Assembly: GCA_028293125.1 (NCBI GenBank)
Contig: JAQGPJ010000034.1
Span: 25,406-89,405 of the forward strand
DNA: 64,000 nucleotides
From: Verrucomicrobiales bacterium
GTDB taxonomy: Bacteria; Verrucomicrobiota; Verrucomicrobiia; Verrucomicrobiales; V1-33
Reading direction: 5' to 3'
Positions 39,554-48,241 of this stretch are shown here, in pieces (within the stretch, counting starts at the first letter, position 1; each line of letters begins with the position of its first letter). Made by a program: the position numbers and the translations under genes. The notes beneath the pieces were generated by a model that was given only the letters and a program-made list of their open reading frames with translations, did not search any database and was not told where the DNA came from.

Positions 39554-41040
39554 GAGCGTTCCGGAAGTGTCCAGCCGCGGAGAACCGTGCGGACGACCTG
39601 CACGTCATCAAAAGGGGTCACCACACCTTTCACGGTCTGGCCGGTCTCGTGGCCCTTGCCCGCGATGAGCACGATGTCGCCGCCGCCCGCAAGGGAGATG
39701 GCGCGTTCGATCGCATGGCGGCGGTCCGCAATGGTTTCGTGAGTGGCGCCGCGCATGCCGGAGCGGATATCCGTCAGGATCGCCTCCGGATCCTCACTGC
39801 GGGGATTGTCACTGGTGAGAATGGTGTAGCTGCTGCCGTCCTCGGAGATGGCCCCCATCTGCGGGCGCTTGCTGCGGTCGCGGTCGCCCCCGCAGCCGAA
39901 CACGGTGATGATCCGGCGGGGGCCGAGATCCTTCAGCGTGCGCAAAGCGTTCTCCAAAGCGTCGGGAGTGTGGGCATAGTCCACAAAAACGCGGAAGGGC
40001 TTGTTCTCCGCCACGGACTGCATGCGGCCCGGCACCTGAGGGGCCTGGGCCAGGGCATTGACGGACTGGCGCAGATTGAGATCCATGGCCCACGCCGCCG
40101 CCAGGGCGCCGACGGCATTGTAAACGTTGAAGCGCCCGATGAAAGGGGTGCGCACCATGAAGCTTCGTCCCCGCGCCTCCAGCGTGAACGTGGTGCCCTT
40201 CATGGTGGTGGTGATCTGGGCGGCGCGGAAGTCGGCGTGCACGTTGGCGCCGAAGGTGACGATCTTCAGTTTTCCCTCGTATTCCCGCGCCAGACGGCGG
40301 CCGGCGGTGTCATCGGTGTTCAGAATAAGGGCTGGCTTCTTAGGTCCTCCCTGCTCCACCAGCTGGGACGCGATCAGAGCCTTGGCCTGATAGTAGTCCT
40401 CCATGGTCCCGTGATAGTCGAGGTGGTCCTGGGTGAGGTTCGTGAAGATGGCGGCGTCAAAACGGATGCTGTGCGTGCGCCTCTGCTGGAGGGCGTGCGA
40501 GCTCACCTCCATGGAGGCGGCGACGCAGCTGTTCTCCGTCATGGTGCGCAGCAGGCGCTGCAGCGTGATGCTGTCCGGCGTGGTGTGGGAGGCGGGCTCC
40601 TCCTGTCCGCCGCCGGTCAGGTATTTCACGGTGCCAATGAGACCACAGTCGCCTTTGGCCTCGTTGATGAGATGCTGAAGAATGAAGGAAGTCGTGGTTT
40701 TGCCGTTGGTGCCGGTGACTCCGGCCACCAGCATCCGGTCGGAGGGCTTGCGGTAAAAAGCGTCTGCGGCCTCGGCCAGTGCAGCCTTGGTGTCCTTCAC
40801 CGTCAGCCAGGTGCCGCGGAAGTCCTCAGGCACATCCTGCTCCGCCAGAATGGCCGACGCTCCGCTGCGGATGGCGTCGGGGATAAAGCGGTGGCCGTCG
40901 GCGTGCTCTCCGCGGATCGCGGCGAAAAGCACCCCGGGTCCTGCGGTGCGGGAGTCCGCGCTCAGGGCGCGGATATCCGCTTCCAGCGGGCCGAAAGGGC
41001 GCACACGCGGGATATTGTCCAGAAGAGCAGTGAGTTTCAT
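39550..41040 (-). CDS. murE: UDP-MurNAc-tripeptide synthetase, meso-DAP type
   Basis: 496 residues. ATP loop VAGVTGTNGKTTTSFILQHL, SMEVSSHALQQRRTHSIRFD, TNLTQDHLDYHGTMEDYYQA, and a DNPRSEDPEAI block. The DNPR motif is the meso-diaminopimelate signature, so the cell wall should contain meso-DAP rather than lysine at position three. MurE adds that residue to UDP-MurNAc-L-Ala-D-Glu in the cytosol. The gene lies 15 bp after ftsI. Confidence 0.97.
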   Translation of the reverse strand: MKLTALLDNIPRVRPFGPLEADIRALSADSRTAGPGVLFAAIRGEHADGHRFIPDAIRSGASAILAEQDVPEDFRGTWLTVKDTKAALAEAADAFYRKPSDRMLVAGVTGTNGKTTTSFILQHLINEAKGDCGLIGTVKYLTGGGQEEPASHTTPDSITLQRLLRTMTENSCVAASMEVSSHALQQRRTHSIRFDAAIFTNLTQDHLDYHGTMEDYYQAKALIASQLVEQGGPKKPALILNTDDTAGRRLAREYEGKLKIVTFGANVHADFRAAQITTTMKGTTFTLEARGRSFMVRTPFIGRFNVYNAVGALAAAWAMDLNLRQSVNALAQAPQVPGRMQSVAENKPFRVFVDYAHTPDALENALRTLKDLGPRRIITVFGCGGDRDRSKRPQMGAISEDGSSYTILTSDNPRSEDPEAILTDIRSGMRGATHETIADRRHAIERAISLAGGGDIVLIAGKGHETGQTVKGVVTPFDDVQVVRTVLRGWTLPERS

Positions 41041-41055
41041 CAGGGGGTCGGGGTC

Positions 41056-43092
41056 CTATCGGGAGGTGGGTCTCAGAGGGGCGCGGGCCGGTGTGTTGGC
41101 GGCCGCCTGCGGCAGTTTGCGCACCTCGGGCGAGAATTGTGGGGCGACCTCATAATAGGCCATGGCCTTCTCCGCAATGCGGCGGAAGAGGGGGGCCGCA
41201 ATATGTCCGCCATAGGCGGAGTGCTTCGGGCTTTTGGGCTGGTCCACAATGACCAAACCGGCCAGGCGGGGCTTGTCGGCCGGCAGAAAACCGATGAATG
41301 AGCAGATCACATCCCCGGGAATATATTTTTGTTTGGCCCTGCCTTTCTCAATGACCGTGGTGGCCTTGCGGGCGGTGCCGGTCTTGCCGGCGATTTCAAA
41401 CAGCTGGCTGCGGCCGGGCTTGCCGCTGCCGCGCTCCACCACCTGCAGCATGGCCCGGCGGACCACCTCCGCCGCGCGGGCACTGATGATCTGCGGCGGC
41501 TCCGGCCGGTCCATGGCTTCCAGATGGTTGCCCCGGTCATCCACCCAGGACTCCGCAAGATGGAGCGGACGCAGCGTGCCGTCGTTGATGATGCAGCCCA
41601 GTGCCCCGCACATCTGGGCGGGGGTGACCACAATGGCATTGCCAAACGCCACCCGCGACAGCGTCTCCAGCGTCATTTTCCCGGTGCGGTCGCCGCGCTC
41701 ATTGCCGGCGGTCCAGCCGCGGCTTTCAACCGGGGACTCAAAACCGGTCTTTTGACAGAACCCGAACTCCCGGATTTTTTGCTCGAAACGCACGCTGCCC
41801 TGCATTCTGGCCAGTTCGAAGGCTCCGATATTGGAGGATTTGACCAGCACATCCGCCACACTCAGCGGCCCGTCATCATGTTCATCCCTGATCGGGGAGA
41901 CATCCCCGCCATTGTAATAACCGCCATTGGGAATGGGAATAACTGTATTGGCGTTCACCCGGCCGGTGTTCAGTGCGGTGGCCAGGGTCACGATCTTGAT
42001 CGTGGAGCCGGGCTCGTAGAGATACTCACTGACCGGATTGGTCAGGAGCGGCTTCTCCACGCCGTGGACCTTGTCCCGGCAGCCAATGGCGCGCACGCCC
42101 ATGGTGGCGGGATCGAAGAGCACCACGATGACGCGCTCCGCGTTCAGCTCATCCAGATAGACCTCCCCCTGGCGCGGGCCGGTGGCGTCCAACTCCGCCT
42201 CCAGAAGACTCTGGAGCCCCAGATCAATGGAAAGGCGGAGGTTTTTCCCGTTCCGGGGCGGTATGAGGTGGCCGCGGTAGGCGGGGATTTCATTGCGCCA
42301 ACCGTCGATTTCGTATTCCCGCTCCCCGTCGGTGCCGTGCAGGCTGTTCTCAAAGAATTTCTCCACGCCGGCCACCCCCTGAGGCGGACGGGGCTGGTCG
42401 CCCGCCTTGAGTGTGGGCGGTTCGCCGAAGGCCCCCACGATGTGTGTCAGCGGCACATTGGCCGGATAGGTGCGGTCAAAACTATTGCGGAAAATCAGGG
42501 ACCCCTGGGATCCCACATTTTCCCGGTAGCGTCCAAAGCCGGCACTCTCCAAAGCATCGCGGAGCTTCAGGGCGTCCGCCACGCTGATCTTCCGGCAGAT
42601 GGGGAACTGGGAGTTGGGCCTGGAGGCCAGACGGGAGGACACCTTTTCCTGAAATTCCTGTTCCGTCATGCCCATGGCCGGCGCGCAGAGGCGGGCCATA
42701 TGGGCGATGTAGCGCTGTTGGATGATCTCGAGACTGAAGGTGTGCCGGAGATCCAGGGAACTCATGTTCTCAGACTTCTCAATGGCGTCCGCCAGCTTTT
42801 CGCCGCTCTGAAGATAGTTGCAGTCAAAGATGACCTTCTGCACAGGCTCATCCACCGCCAGCAGGCGGTTGCGTGCATCAAGGATGGCCCCGCGGGAGGC
42901 ATCGAGGGTTTCCGTGCGGCGGTGCAGCTCCACTTCGGCCTGCAGACGGCCGTGCTCTCTCACTTGGAGATGGACCAGACGCCAGCCCAGAAGGATGAAG
43001 ATGGACGCTACTCCCGCGCACACCAGGCCAGCCCGGATCCGCAGGCAGCGGTCCCCGGGCTCCGGAGGACGGACAGGATGGGAAATGCTCAT
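41056..43092 (-). CDS. ftsI: Septal peptidoglycan transpeptidase (class B PBP)
   Basis: 678 residues. One N-terminal membrane helix (AGLVCAGVASIFILLGWRLV), a dimerisation domain, and the transpeptidase with SxxK at S363 (EPGSTIKIVTLA), SxN in VKSSNIGAFEL and KTG at K570 (AGKTGTARKATTV). It cross-links septal peptidoglycan and pairs with FtsW. No PASTA domain is seen. Position between ftsL and murE fits FtsI/PBP3. The ATG overlaps the ftsL stop by 4 bp. Confidence 0.95.
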   Translation of the reverse strand: MSISHPVRPPEPGDRCLRIRAGLVCAGVASIFILLGWRLVHLQVREHGRLQAEVELHRRTETLDASRGAILDARNRLLAVDEPVQKVIFDCNYLQSGEKLADAIEKSENMSSLDLRHTFSLEIIQQRYIAHMARLCAPAMGMTEQEFQEKVSSRLASRPNSQFPICRKISVADALKLRDALESAGFGRYRENVGSQGSLIFRNSFDRTYPANVPLTHIVGAFGEPPTLKAGDQPRPPQGVAGVEKFFENSLHGTDGEREYEIDGWRNEIPAYRGHLIPPRNGKNLRLSIDLGLQSLLEAELDATGPRQGEVYLDELNAERVIVVLFDPATMGVRAIGCRDKVHGVEKPLLTNPVSEYLYEPGSTIKIVTLATALNTGRVNANTVIPIPNGGYYNGGDVSPIRDEHDDGPLSVADVLVKSSNIGAFELARMQGSVRFEQKIREFGFCQKTGFESPVESRGWTAGNERGDRTGKMTLETLSRVAFGNAIVVTPAQMCGALGCIINDGTLRPLHLAESWVDDRGNHLEAMDRPEPPQIISARAAEVVRRAMLQVVERGSGKPGRSQLFEIAGKTGTARKATTVIEKGRAKQKYIPGDVICSFIGFLPADKPRLAGLVIVDQPKSPKHSAYGGHIAAPLFRRIAEKAMAYYEVAPQFSPEVRKLPQAAANTPARAPLRPTSR

Positions 43093-43493
43093 GGGTGCAG
43101 GGCGGTGGCCAGATTCCGGTTCCCAGGGGACAGGGCCTCACTTGGAATCACCGGTTCCGGCAGTTTCACCAGCCGGCCTCCGCGCGGTCCGATGGGAATG
43201 GGCTTCAGATCCAGACCGGCTTTGGCCACGCGTTCCTCCAGCGCGGTGCGGTCCAGCTTTTTCTCAAGGTGCTGCGTGGCCGCCGCAATCTGCCGGTTCA
43301 GGTTTGCGATCTCGATCTGGGTGGCCCTGATCCGGGAGGCCCGCTCGTTTTTTTTCACTCCCAGCCAGACGTAGCAGCCACCGATGGCCGCCAGCAGGAC
43401 CGCGAAGATGATGCAGTTCATCATCCACGCAGGCCGGAGGGATTCCGGAGCATGGTTTTGGACACGGGAGCGGGAGCGTGGGCGGGGGTTCAC
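43089..43493 (-). CDS. ftsL: FtsL-like division protein
   Basis: 134 residues from GTG at 43493; an internal ATG pair precedes the membrane helix and could be the real start (about 43424). A single helix (NCIIFAVLLAAIGGCYVWLG) is followed by a coiled coil (TQIEIANLNRQIAAATQHLE), the FtsL layout. The sequence itself is poorly conserved, as usual for FtsL, so the name rests on topology and position between rsmH and ftsI. FtsL works with FtsQ and FtsB to activate FtsWI. Confidence 0.75.
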   Translation of the reverse strand: MNPRPRSRSRVQNHAPESLRPAWMMNCIIFAVLLAAIGGCYVWLGVKKNERASRIRATQIEIANLNRQIAAATQHLEKKLDRTALEERVAKAGLDLKPIPIGPRGGRLVKLPEPVIPSEALSPGNRNLATALHP

Positions 43494-43529
43494 GGCTGGT
43501 GTCTGGGATTCAGGGTGGGGACAGCAAAA

Positions 43530-44693
43530 TCAGGGGAGCCGCTCGGCCACGCGGAGCCTGGCGCTCCGCGAGCGGGGATTCCGGGCCAGCTCCCCGTCCG
43601 TGGCCACAATGGCCCGGCGGGAAACCAACCGGTAGTAACATTCCGGATTGGGGCGCGGAGCGGGCCACTCCGGACGGTCAATCTCCGGCTCGCTGTGGCG
43701 GCGGAGGTGCTGCTTGACGATCCGGTCCTCAAGCGAATGGAAACTGATCACTGCCAGGCGTCCGCCCGGTTTCAGCCAGCGGTGGGCCGCGTTCAAAGCA
43801 CTCCGCAGAACTCCCAGCTCATCATTGACCGCAATCCGCAACGCCTGGAAAATTTTAGTGGCGGGATGGGTGGGACCTCTTTTGGGAATGACGGTGACCA
43901 CGGCCTCCGCCAGTTCCTCCGTGGTCGTGAACAGCCGTTCTGCGCGGCGGGCTGCCAGCATTTTGGCCACCCGCCGGCCGGCTGGCTCCTCACCATATTC
44001 ATAAAAGAGGCGCGCCAGCTCCTCCTCCGGCCAGGTGTTCACCGCGTCGGCGGCGGAAAGCGGGGCATCAGGGTCCATCCGCATATCCAGCGGACCCTGC
44101 TTTTGGAATGAAAATCCCCGCTCCCCGCAGTCCACCTGATGGCTGCTGACACCGATATCCAGCAGAATCCCGTCCAGAACCGCTCCCAGCCCCGCCTCCT
44201 CCAGCAATGCCGGAAAGAAGGCGAAATTCAGCCGCACGGTCACCAGGTTTTCATCCATTCCCGCATCCTTCAGGCGCTGGCGGGCGAAGGCGAGCGCCTC
44301 CGGATCCTGATCCAGGGCCACCACCTGGGCACCGGCCTCCAGCAGCCGCAGGGTGTGGCCGCCACCGCCAAGAGTGCCGTCCAGAATCAGTTTGCCGGGC
44401 TGCGGCTCCAAAGCCGCCACCACCTCCTCCTCCAGCACAGGAATATGATAGCGGGCCCCCGTCCCCTGTGCTCCTCCGGTCTCCACCGGAATGGACCGGC
44501 TGTCCACCCGGATACTTCCGGCGCATACCGGGAAAAAACCGGAAAATGATGCGCCGCCGGATGCCGCCGGCATGGGCATCGGAAAGCAGGTGCGGTCCAC
44601 CGCCGGGATCCGCACTTCCCAATGACGGAGGTGGCCCAGCCACTGCCTGACCTGACGAAACCACTGGTGAAATACCGGAGCCGTCACCATCAT
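43530..44693 (-). CDS. rsmH: 16S rRNA (cytosine-1402-N4)-methyltransferase
   Basis: 387 residues as opened from ATG at 44693, but the family begins only at YHIPVLEEEVVAAL (residue 82). The first 75-80 residues have no family match, so a GTG at 44486 (giving about 318 residues, near the normal length) or an ATG at 44579 may be the true start. Motifs: DGTLGGGGHTLRLLE (SAM binding), LDIGVSSHQVDCGERGFSF, GPLDMRMD and ISFHSLEDRIVKQHLR. It methylates C1402 of 16S rRNA. It is the first gene of the division cluster here; mraZ, normally upstream, is absent. Confidence 0.93.
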   Translation of the reverse strand: MMVTAPVFHQWFRQVRQWLGHLRHWEVRIPAVDRTCFPMPMPAASGGASFSGFFPVCAGSIRVDSRSIPVETGGAQGTGARYHIPVLEEEVVAALEPQPGKLILDGTLGGGGHTLRLLEAGAQVVALDQDPEALAFARQRLKDAGMDENLVTVRLNFAFFPALLEEAGLGAVLDGILLDIGVSSHQVDCGERGFSFQKQGPLDMRMDPDAPLSAADAVNTWPEEELARLFYEYGEEPAGRRVAKMLAARRAERLFTTTEELAEAVVTVIPKRGPTHPATKIFQALRIAVNDELGVLRSALNAAHRWLKPGGRLAVISFHSLEDRIVKQHLRRHSEPEIDRPEWPAPRPNPECYYRLVSRRAIVATDGELARNPRSRSARLRVAERLP

Positions 44694-45142
44694 ACTGAGC
44701 GGACGGCGGAGCCGGGGTTGAAATTTTCAGTGATTCCCTGGGGAAAGACTGCGTCAGCAGCGGTCCGGCCTGCCCGGCCACGATTTTCCCCGGCACGGGG
44801 AATGGCGGCGGGGAGGTCCTGCATAGGATCGGAGGGAGACTGGACGGCAACTCTTACATCGGATGAGTGATTAATCACACAGGGTATCTAAGGTCAATGA
44901 AATTTCAAGATCCGGGGTAGGATTTTCCAATTTAAGCAGGATTTTCCATAATTTCCCGAAAAAACGATTGGTCTGTTTAAAGCATTTACAGGCTGTTCAC
45001 CTCATGAAATCGAACAGTATTTTTCAGCGGTTATAAACCTGTTCAACACTGGATCCCGGCTTAAAAATTGTCAGGTTTCCAAGTTGCATTCCGGGGACCG
45101 TTCTGGCACGGAAAGGAGGTCCAGGCGTGCCCTGCGTGCGCC
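44694..45142. promoter_or_regulatory. A+T-rich divergent regulatory region between rsmH and the BamD-like gene
   Basis: No gene in this stretch. From about 44865 to 45075 it is much richer in A+T than its surroundings. It holds a perfect 12-bp palindrome GTGATTAATCAC (44867-44878), an 11-bp direct repeat AGGATTTTCCA (44919-44929 and 44938-44948, 19 bp apart), and three CTGTTC/GAACAG elements (44993, 45012, 45039). It should contain the promoter of the whole division cluster on the minus strand. No consensus DnaA boxes were found. Confidence 0.55.
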
Positions 45143-45171
45143 TTGACGCTTTCCTCTTACCCTTTTATGCT
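45143..45171 (+). promoter_or_regulatory. Candidate sigma70 promoter placed for a leaderless transcript
   Basis: TTGACG at 45143-45148, a 17-bp spacer, and TATGCT at 45166-45171. Transcription would start about 7 bp later, at or next to the ATG at 45179, so the mRNA would lack a 5' leader. Good consensus match for this GC-rich genome. Confidence 0.4.
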
Positions 45172-45178
45172 TCGGGCT

Positions 45179-46603
45179 ATGAACCGCGATACCTCCCGTC
45201 TCCTCCTCTGCACGCTCACTGCCGCAGTGGTGGTGATGGCCAACGATGCTTCGGCGTTCCCCAATCCTTTCCGCCGCAAGCCTTTGGACACCCCTCTGGC
45301 CCCTGCCCAGCTGCAGGCCTCCGAGGCTGAGGCCGGTGCTCTGTTGAAACAGGCCCAGGACCTTGAGACAGCCGGCAAAAGCGGAGCCGCGGCCTCCTCC
45401 TACAAGCGCATCGTGGAGCGTTACCCCCTGACCAGTTTCGCTCCGGTGGCCCAGTTCCGTCTGGCCTCCACCTACGAGCGCGGCGGCAAGTTCAGCAAAG
45501 CCTTCGACACCTACCAGGAACTGGTGGAGACCTACAAGCAGAGTGCCCAGTTCGGCGAGGCCATTGACCGTCAGATGGACATCGCCATGCAGGCCCGTTC
45601 AGAGAAGCTGGGCTCCTTCCTGGGGATTGCCAAAAAGCTGGACACCACCCAGCAGCTGGACATGTTCCAGAAGGTGATTATCAATGCGCCCCGTGGCCGC
45701 CGGGCTGCCGAGGCCCAGTTTGAGATCGCCAAAATCCACGAGGAGCAGAAGGATCAGGACGCCGCCATTGCCGCCTACCGCAAACTGGTTGAGGACTATC
45801 CCTCCAGCCCGCTCGCGGTGGAGGCCCAGTCCAAGGTCGGCAAGGGCTATCTGGGTAAAATGGAGCGCGGCAGCCGCGATGCCGAGAATATCAGAAAAGC
45901 CCGCGCCGCCGCCGAGGAGGCGGGGGGGCTTTTCCCGGACACCACCATGCCGGACATCAACGCCACCCGCAGCCAGGTGGACGATCTGGCGGCGGAGAAC
46001 GCCTGGAAGACCGCCAAATTTTATGAGAAGAACGGCAACCGCAAGGCCGCCGTCCTTTATTACAGCGATGTCCTCCGCTCCCCCGGCAGCGCCCGTTACG
46101 ACGCCGCCCGTGAGCGTATCTCAGCCTTGGCCTCCGCGGATCCGAAGCTCCTGGAATCCGTGCCCAAATTGGCCGTCTCCCAAAAGGATCTGGCAGTGCG
46201 GGCGGCGGTCGACCTGAAGGGCAATGCCAATTACTTCGGCCCGCCCGCTCCCGCCACCGGAGTGGCGGGCAACAGCGTGTTGAAAAAGCCGAAAATGCGG
46301 CCTTCCGGCGAGCAGATTCCCACCATCCCCCTGGATGAGCCGGATCTCCCGACCGGTATCGACCATACCCTGAAACCGGACAATGGCCTGTTGGATCCCA
46401 CTCTGCCCACCGCTCCCGCCCCTGACCCGTCGGCTCCGTTGCCGGAGGGAGGGGAATTGAAGCCCGGCGACTCTGTGCCTGCTACTGAAACTCCGGCAGC
46501 CCCTGAGCCGCCTTCCCTGACTCCGCCCAGCGAACCGGAGCCGGCCCCACCCTCCGAGCCAGCGCCCCCGGTGGAGCCTCCGAAACCAGCAGACGGAAAT
46601 TGA
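45179..46603 (+). CDS. BamD/YbgF-like TPR outer-membrane-assembly protein
   Basis: 474 residues from ATG at 45179, which starts a signal peptide (MNRDTSRLLLCTLTAAVVVM, cleavage near ASA-F); another ATG lies 12 bp upstream. Residues about 45-330 form TPR repeats of the BamD/YfiO type: AGKSGAAASSYKRIVERYP, AQFRLASTYERGGKFSKAFD and KDQDAAIAAYRKLVEDYP. The last 110 residues are Pro-rich and disordered. BamD is a periplasmic scaffold of the outer-membrane beta-barrel machine. There is no lipobox Cys at the usual place, so it may be soluble. The lptE-like gene follows at once, which supports an outer-membrane role. Confidence 0.8.
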   Translation: MNRDTSRLLLCTLTAAVVVMANDASAFPNPFRRKPLDTPLAPAQLQASEAEAGALLKQAQDLETAGKSGAAASSYKRIVERYPLTSFAPVAQFRLASTYERGGKFSKAFDTYQELVETYKQSAQFGEAIDRQMDIAMQARSEKLGSFLGIAKKLDTTQQLDMFQKVIINAPRGRRAAEAQFEIAKIHEEQKDQDAAIAAYRKLVEDYPSSPLAVEAQSKVGKGYLGKMERGSRDAENIRKARAAAEEAGGLFPDTTMPDINATRSQVDDLAAENAWKTAKFYEKNGNRKAAVLYYSDVLRSPGSARYDAARERISALASADPKLLESVPKLAVSQKDLAVRAAVDLKGNANYFGPPAPATGVAGNSVLKKPKMRPSGEQIPTIPLDEPDLPTGIDHTLKPDNGLLDPTLPTAPAPDPSAPLPEGGELKPGDSVPATETPAAPEPPSLTPPSEPEPAPPSEPAPPVEPPKPADGN

Positions 46604-46672
46604 TTGGATTCCCGTCCTTCCCCGCCGCACATCCTTTTCCGCTCCGCGCCTGACGGGGCGCCTTCCCCGCCC

Positions 46673-47299
46673 ATGCAATTGATCCATCTGTTTGGCCGCC
46701 TTTCCCTGGCCGCTGCGGCCTGCCTGCTCAGCAGCTGCGCTGGTTATCATCTCGGATCCGACAAGCCGGCCAGGATGGAGAAAATCACCAAACTGGCGGT
46801 CCCCGCGTTCAAAAACCTGACACTGGAGCCCCGCTCCTCGGTGCTGGTCACAAACAACGTGATCCGCCTTCTTCAAACTGACGGCACCTACCAGGTGGTT
46901 GACCCTCAGTACGCTGAGGCCGTGCTTCACGGGACCATCCAGAAGTTCGAGCGCCGGCAGCTGCGCAGCGCGCGCAACAACACCCTGCGCACCCGGGAAA
47001 TGGAGCTGAGGCTTTTTATCCATTACACGGTGGATGACCCGGTCACGGGGTCCGTCCTGTCCCGGGGCAACATCAACGGATCCACCTCCGTTTTTCTGGA
47101 TCCAAACCTTCAGCTGAGTGAGCGCCAGGCGATTGACGACGCCTCATCCCGGGTGGCGGAGGAGCTGGTGAGCCGTCTGGCGGAGGGATGGGGCAGCGAG
47201 GAGTTTGTGGGCGATCCCTCCCACGGCTCCTCAAAAATCCGCAAAGGACGGAACGAAGGCAGTTCGCTCCCCAAGTCACTCCAGCAGAAGCAGCGCTGA
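46673..47299 (+). CDS. lptE: LptE-like LPS-assembly lipoprotein
   Basis: 208 residues from ATG at 46673, chosen for the lipoprotein signal (RLSLAAAACLLSSCAGYHLG, lipobox LSSC); the frame is open back to 46604. CAGYHLG after the lipid-attached Cys, AVPAFKNLT, DGTYQVVDPQYAEAVLHGTI and a C-terminal ASSRVAEELVSRL fit the LptE (DUF799/RlpB-like) family. LptE plugs LptD and helps place lipopolysaccharide in the outer leaflet. It follows the BamD-like gene by 69 bp and should share its transcript. The final 30 residues are basic and probably disordered. Confidence 0.82.
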   Translation: MQLIHLFGRLSLAAAACLLSSCAGYHLGSDKPARMEKITKLAVPAFKNLTLEPRSSVLVTNNVIRLLQTDGTYQVVDPQYAEAVLHGTIQKFERRQLRSARNNTLRTREMELRLFIHYTVDDPVTGSVLSRGNINGSTSVFLDPNLQLSERQAIDDASSRVAEELVSRLAEGWGSEEFVGDPSHGSSKIRKGRNEGSSLPKSLQQKQR

Positions 47300-47444
47300 A
47301 TGGTGGGCGGCCGGACACACACCGGCCCCTGCGCCCTGCTGTTTCCGGAATCCATTTGAAACCCGGACTGAAAAATCAAAAATCACTTGCACGCCGGCTT
47401 TTCCTTTCTACTTTTCCCGCCCGCCCCCAAAGGGCCGGAAAAAC

Positions 47445-47519
47445 GCGCGGTTAGCTCAGCGGTAGAGCACCTCCCTGACACGGAGGGGGTCACAAGTTCG
47501 AACCTTGTATCGCGCACCA
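47445..47519 (+). tRNA. tRNA-Val (GAC), CCA encoded
   Basis: Full cloverleaf of 75 nt. Acceptor GCGCGGT pairs with ATCGCGC (one G-U). D arm GCTC/GAGC, anticodon stem CCTCC/GGAGG with loop CTGACAC and anticodon GAC at 47477-47479, T arm ACAAG-TTCGAAC-CTTGT, discriminator A, and genomic CCA at 47517-47519. It reads GUC (and GUU by wobble) valine codons. It stands alone between lptE and dnaA. Confidence 0.97.
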
Positions 47520-48241
47520 TTTCCTTTTGGAAACAGAGGTCACGGTGGCTGAATAAACGGATACGGTTCCCTCCTCCAATCCCCTGCATGGAAAGCCATG
47601 CGCATTCCGCATTTGTTTTCGGAACGGGCAGTCAGGCAGGTATTGGTCATTCCGCGCCGGAATCGTCACCTGCTGATGAGCCTTTCCAACCAGGTGAACA
47701 GCTTTAAAATGCTTTTATACCCGGATGCCCAAGGTCCGGGCGGTCTGATTTTTTTGGAAAATCCGGTGGGGCCCGGGTGCATTTCCCCTTTTCCGGCACT
47801 TGGGGAATGTTCAAAAAAAATCCACCCTCAGGCTCCACCCCGCCCCGTCCCTAACGTGGTGCTTTCAAGCCAAATTTTTTAAAAAAGTTTCCAGGCGGAG
47901 GCAAAAAAATCTTGTCCCGGACCTTAGGCTGGCTACGGTGACGTCCGGTCCGTGGCGAAGTTAGCAAGCACGGACCGGACAGCCCTCAGCCCCAATCCAT
48001 GCTCTCCTTTCCCGTGTTCCCCGCTGCCGCCACGCAATCATGGGGAACAGCCGCGTCCACGACCGGAAAGGAATGTCCAAGCGCTGAAGTGTTTCCGCTG
48101 ACCTCCATGCCCGGCCATGCGGCCGCTTTCCGCTCAAACCCCTTTTTTCCCAACGCTTCCTGTCCCCAGTGCGTTCCTCCGCTCCGGCAAGCCGGAATTT
48201 TCTGCTTCTGAACCACCCGTCCGCAGAATCCGCGCCTTTTC
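47520..48241. other. Long intergenic region upstream of dnaA with a 12-bp-stem hairpin
   Basis: No convincing gene in 722 bp. Features seen: an A/T run with the palindrome TTTTTTAAAAAA (47875-47886), and a perfect 12-bp inverted repeat GTCCGGTCCGTG (47943-47954) / CACGGACCGGAC (47969-47980) with a 14-base loop. The hairpin has no T-run, so it is not an obvious terminator; it could be a leader structure, a small RNA or part of an origin. I found no clear TTATCCACA-type DnaA boxes, so I do not call oriC. Confidence 0.5.

Noticed and set aside
47598..47882. Short plus-strand frame after the tRNA
   Set aside because: The translation looks random and there is no coding bias.
47900..48000. 4.5S signal recognition particle RNA before dnaA
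   Set aside because: The hairpin lacks the conserved CAGG/GGAA-loop/GAAGCAGC core of SRP RNA.
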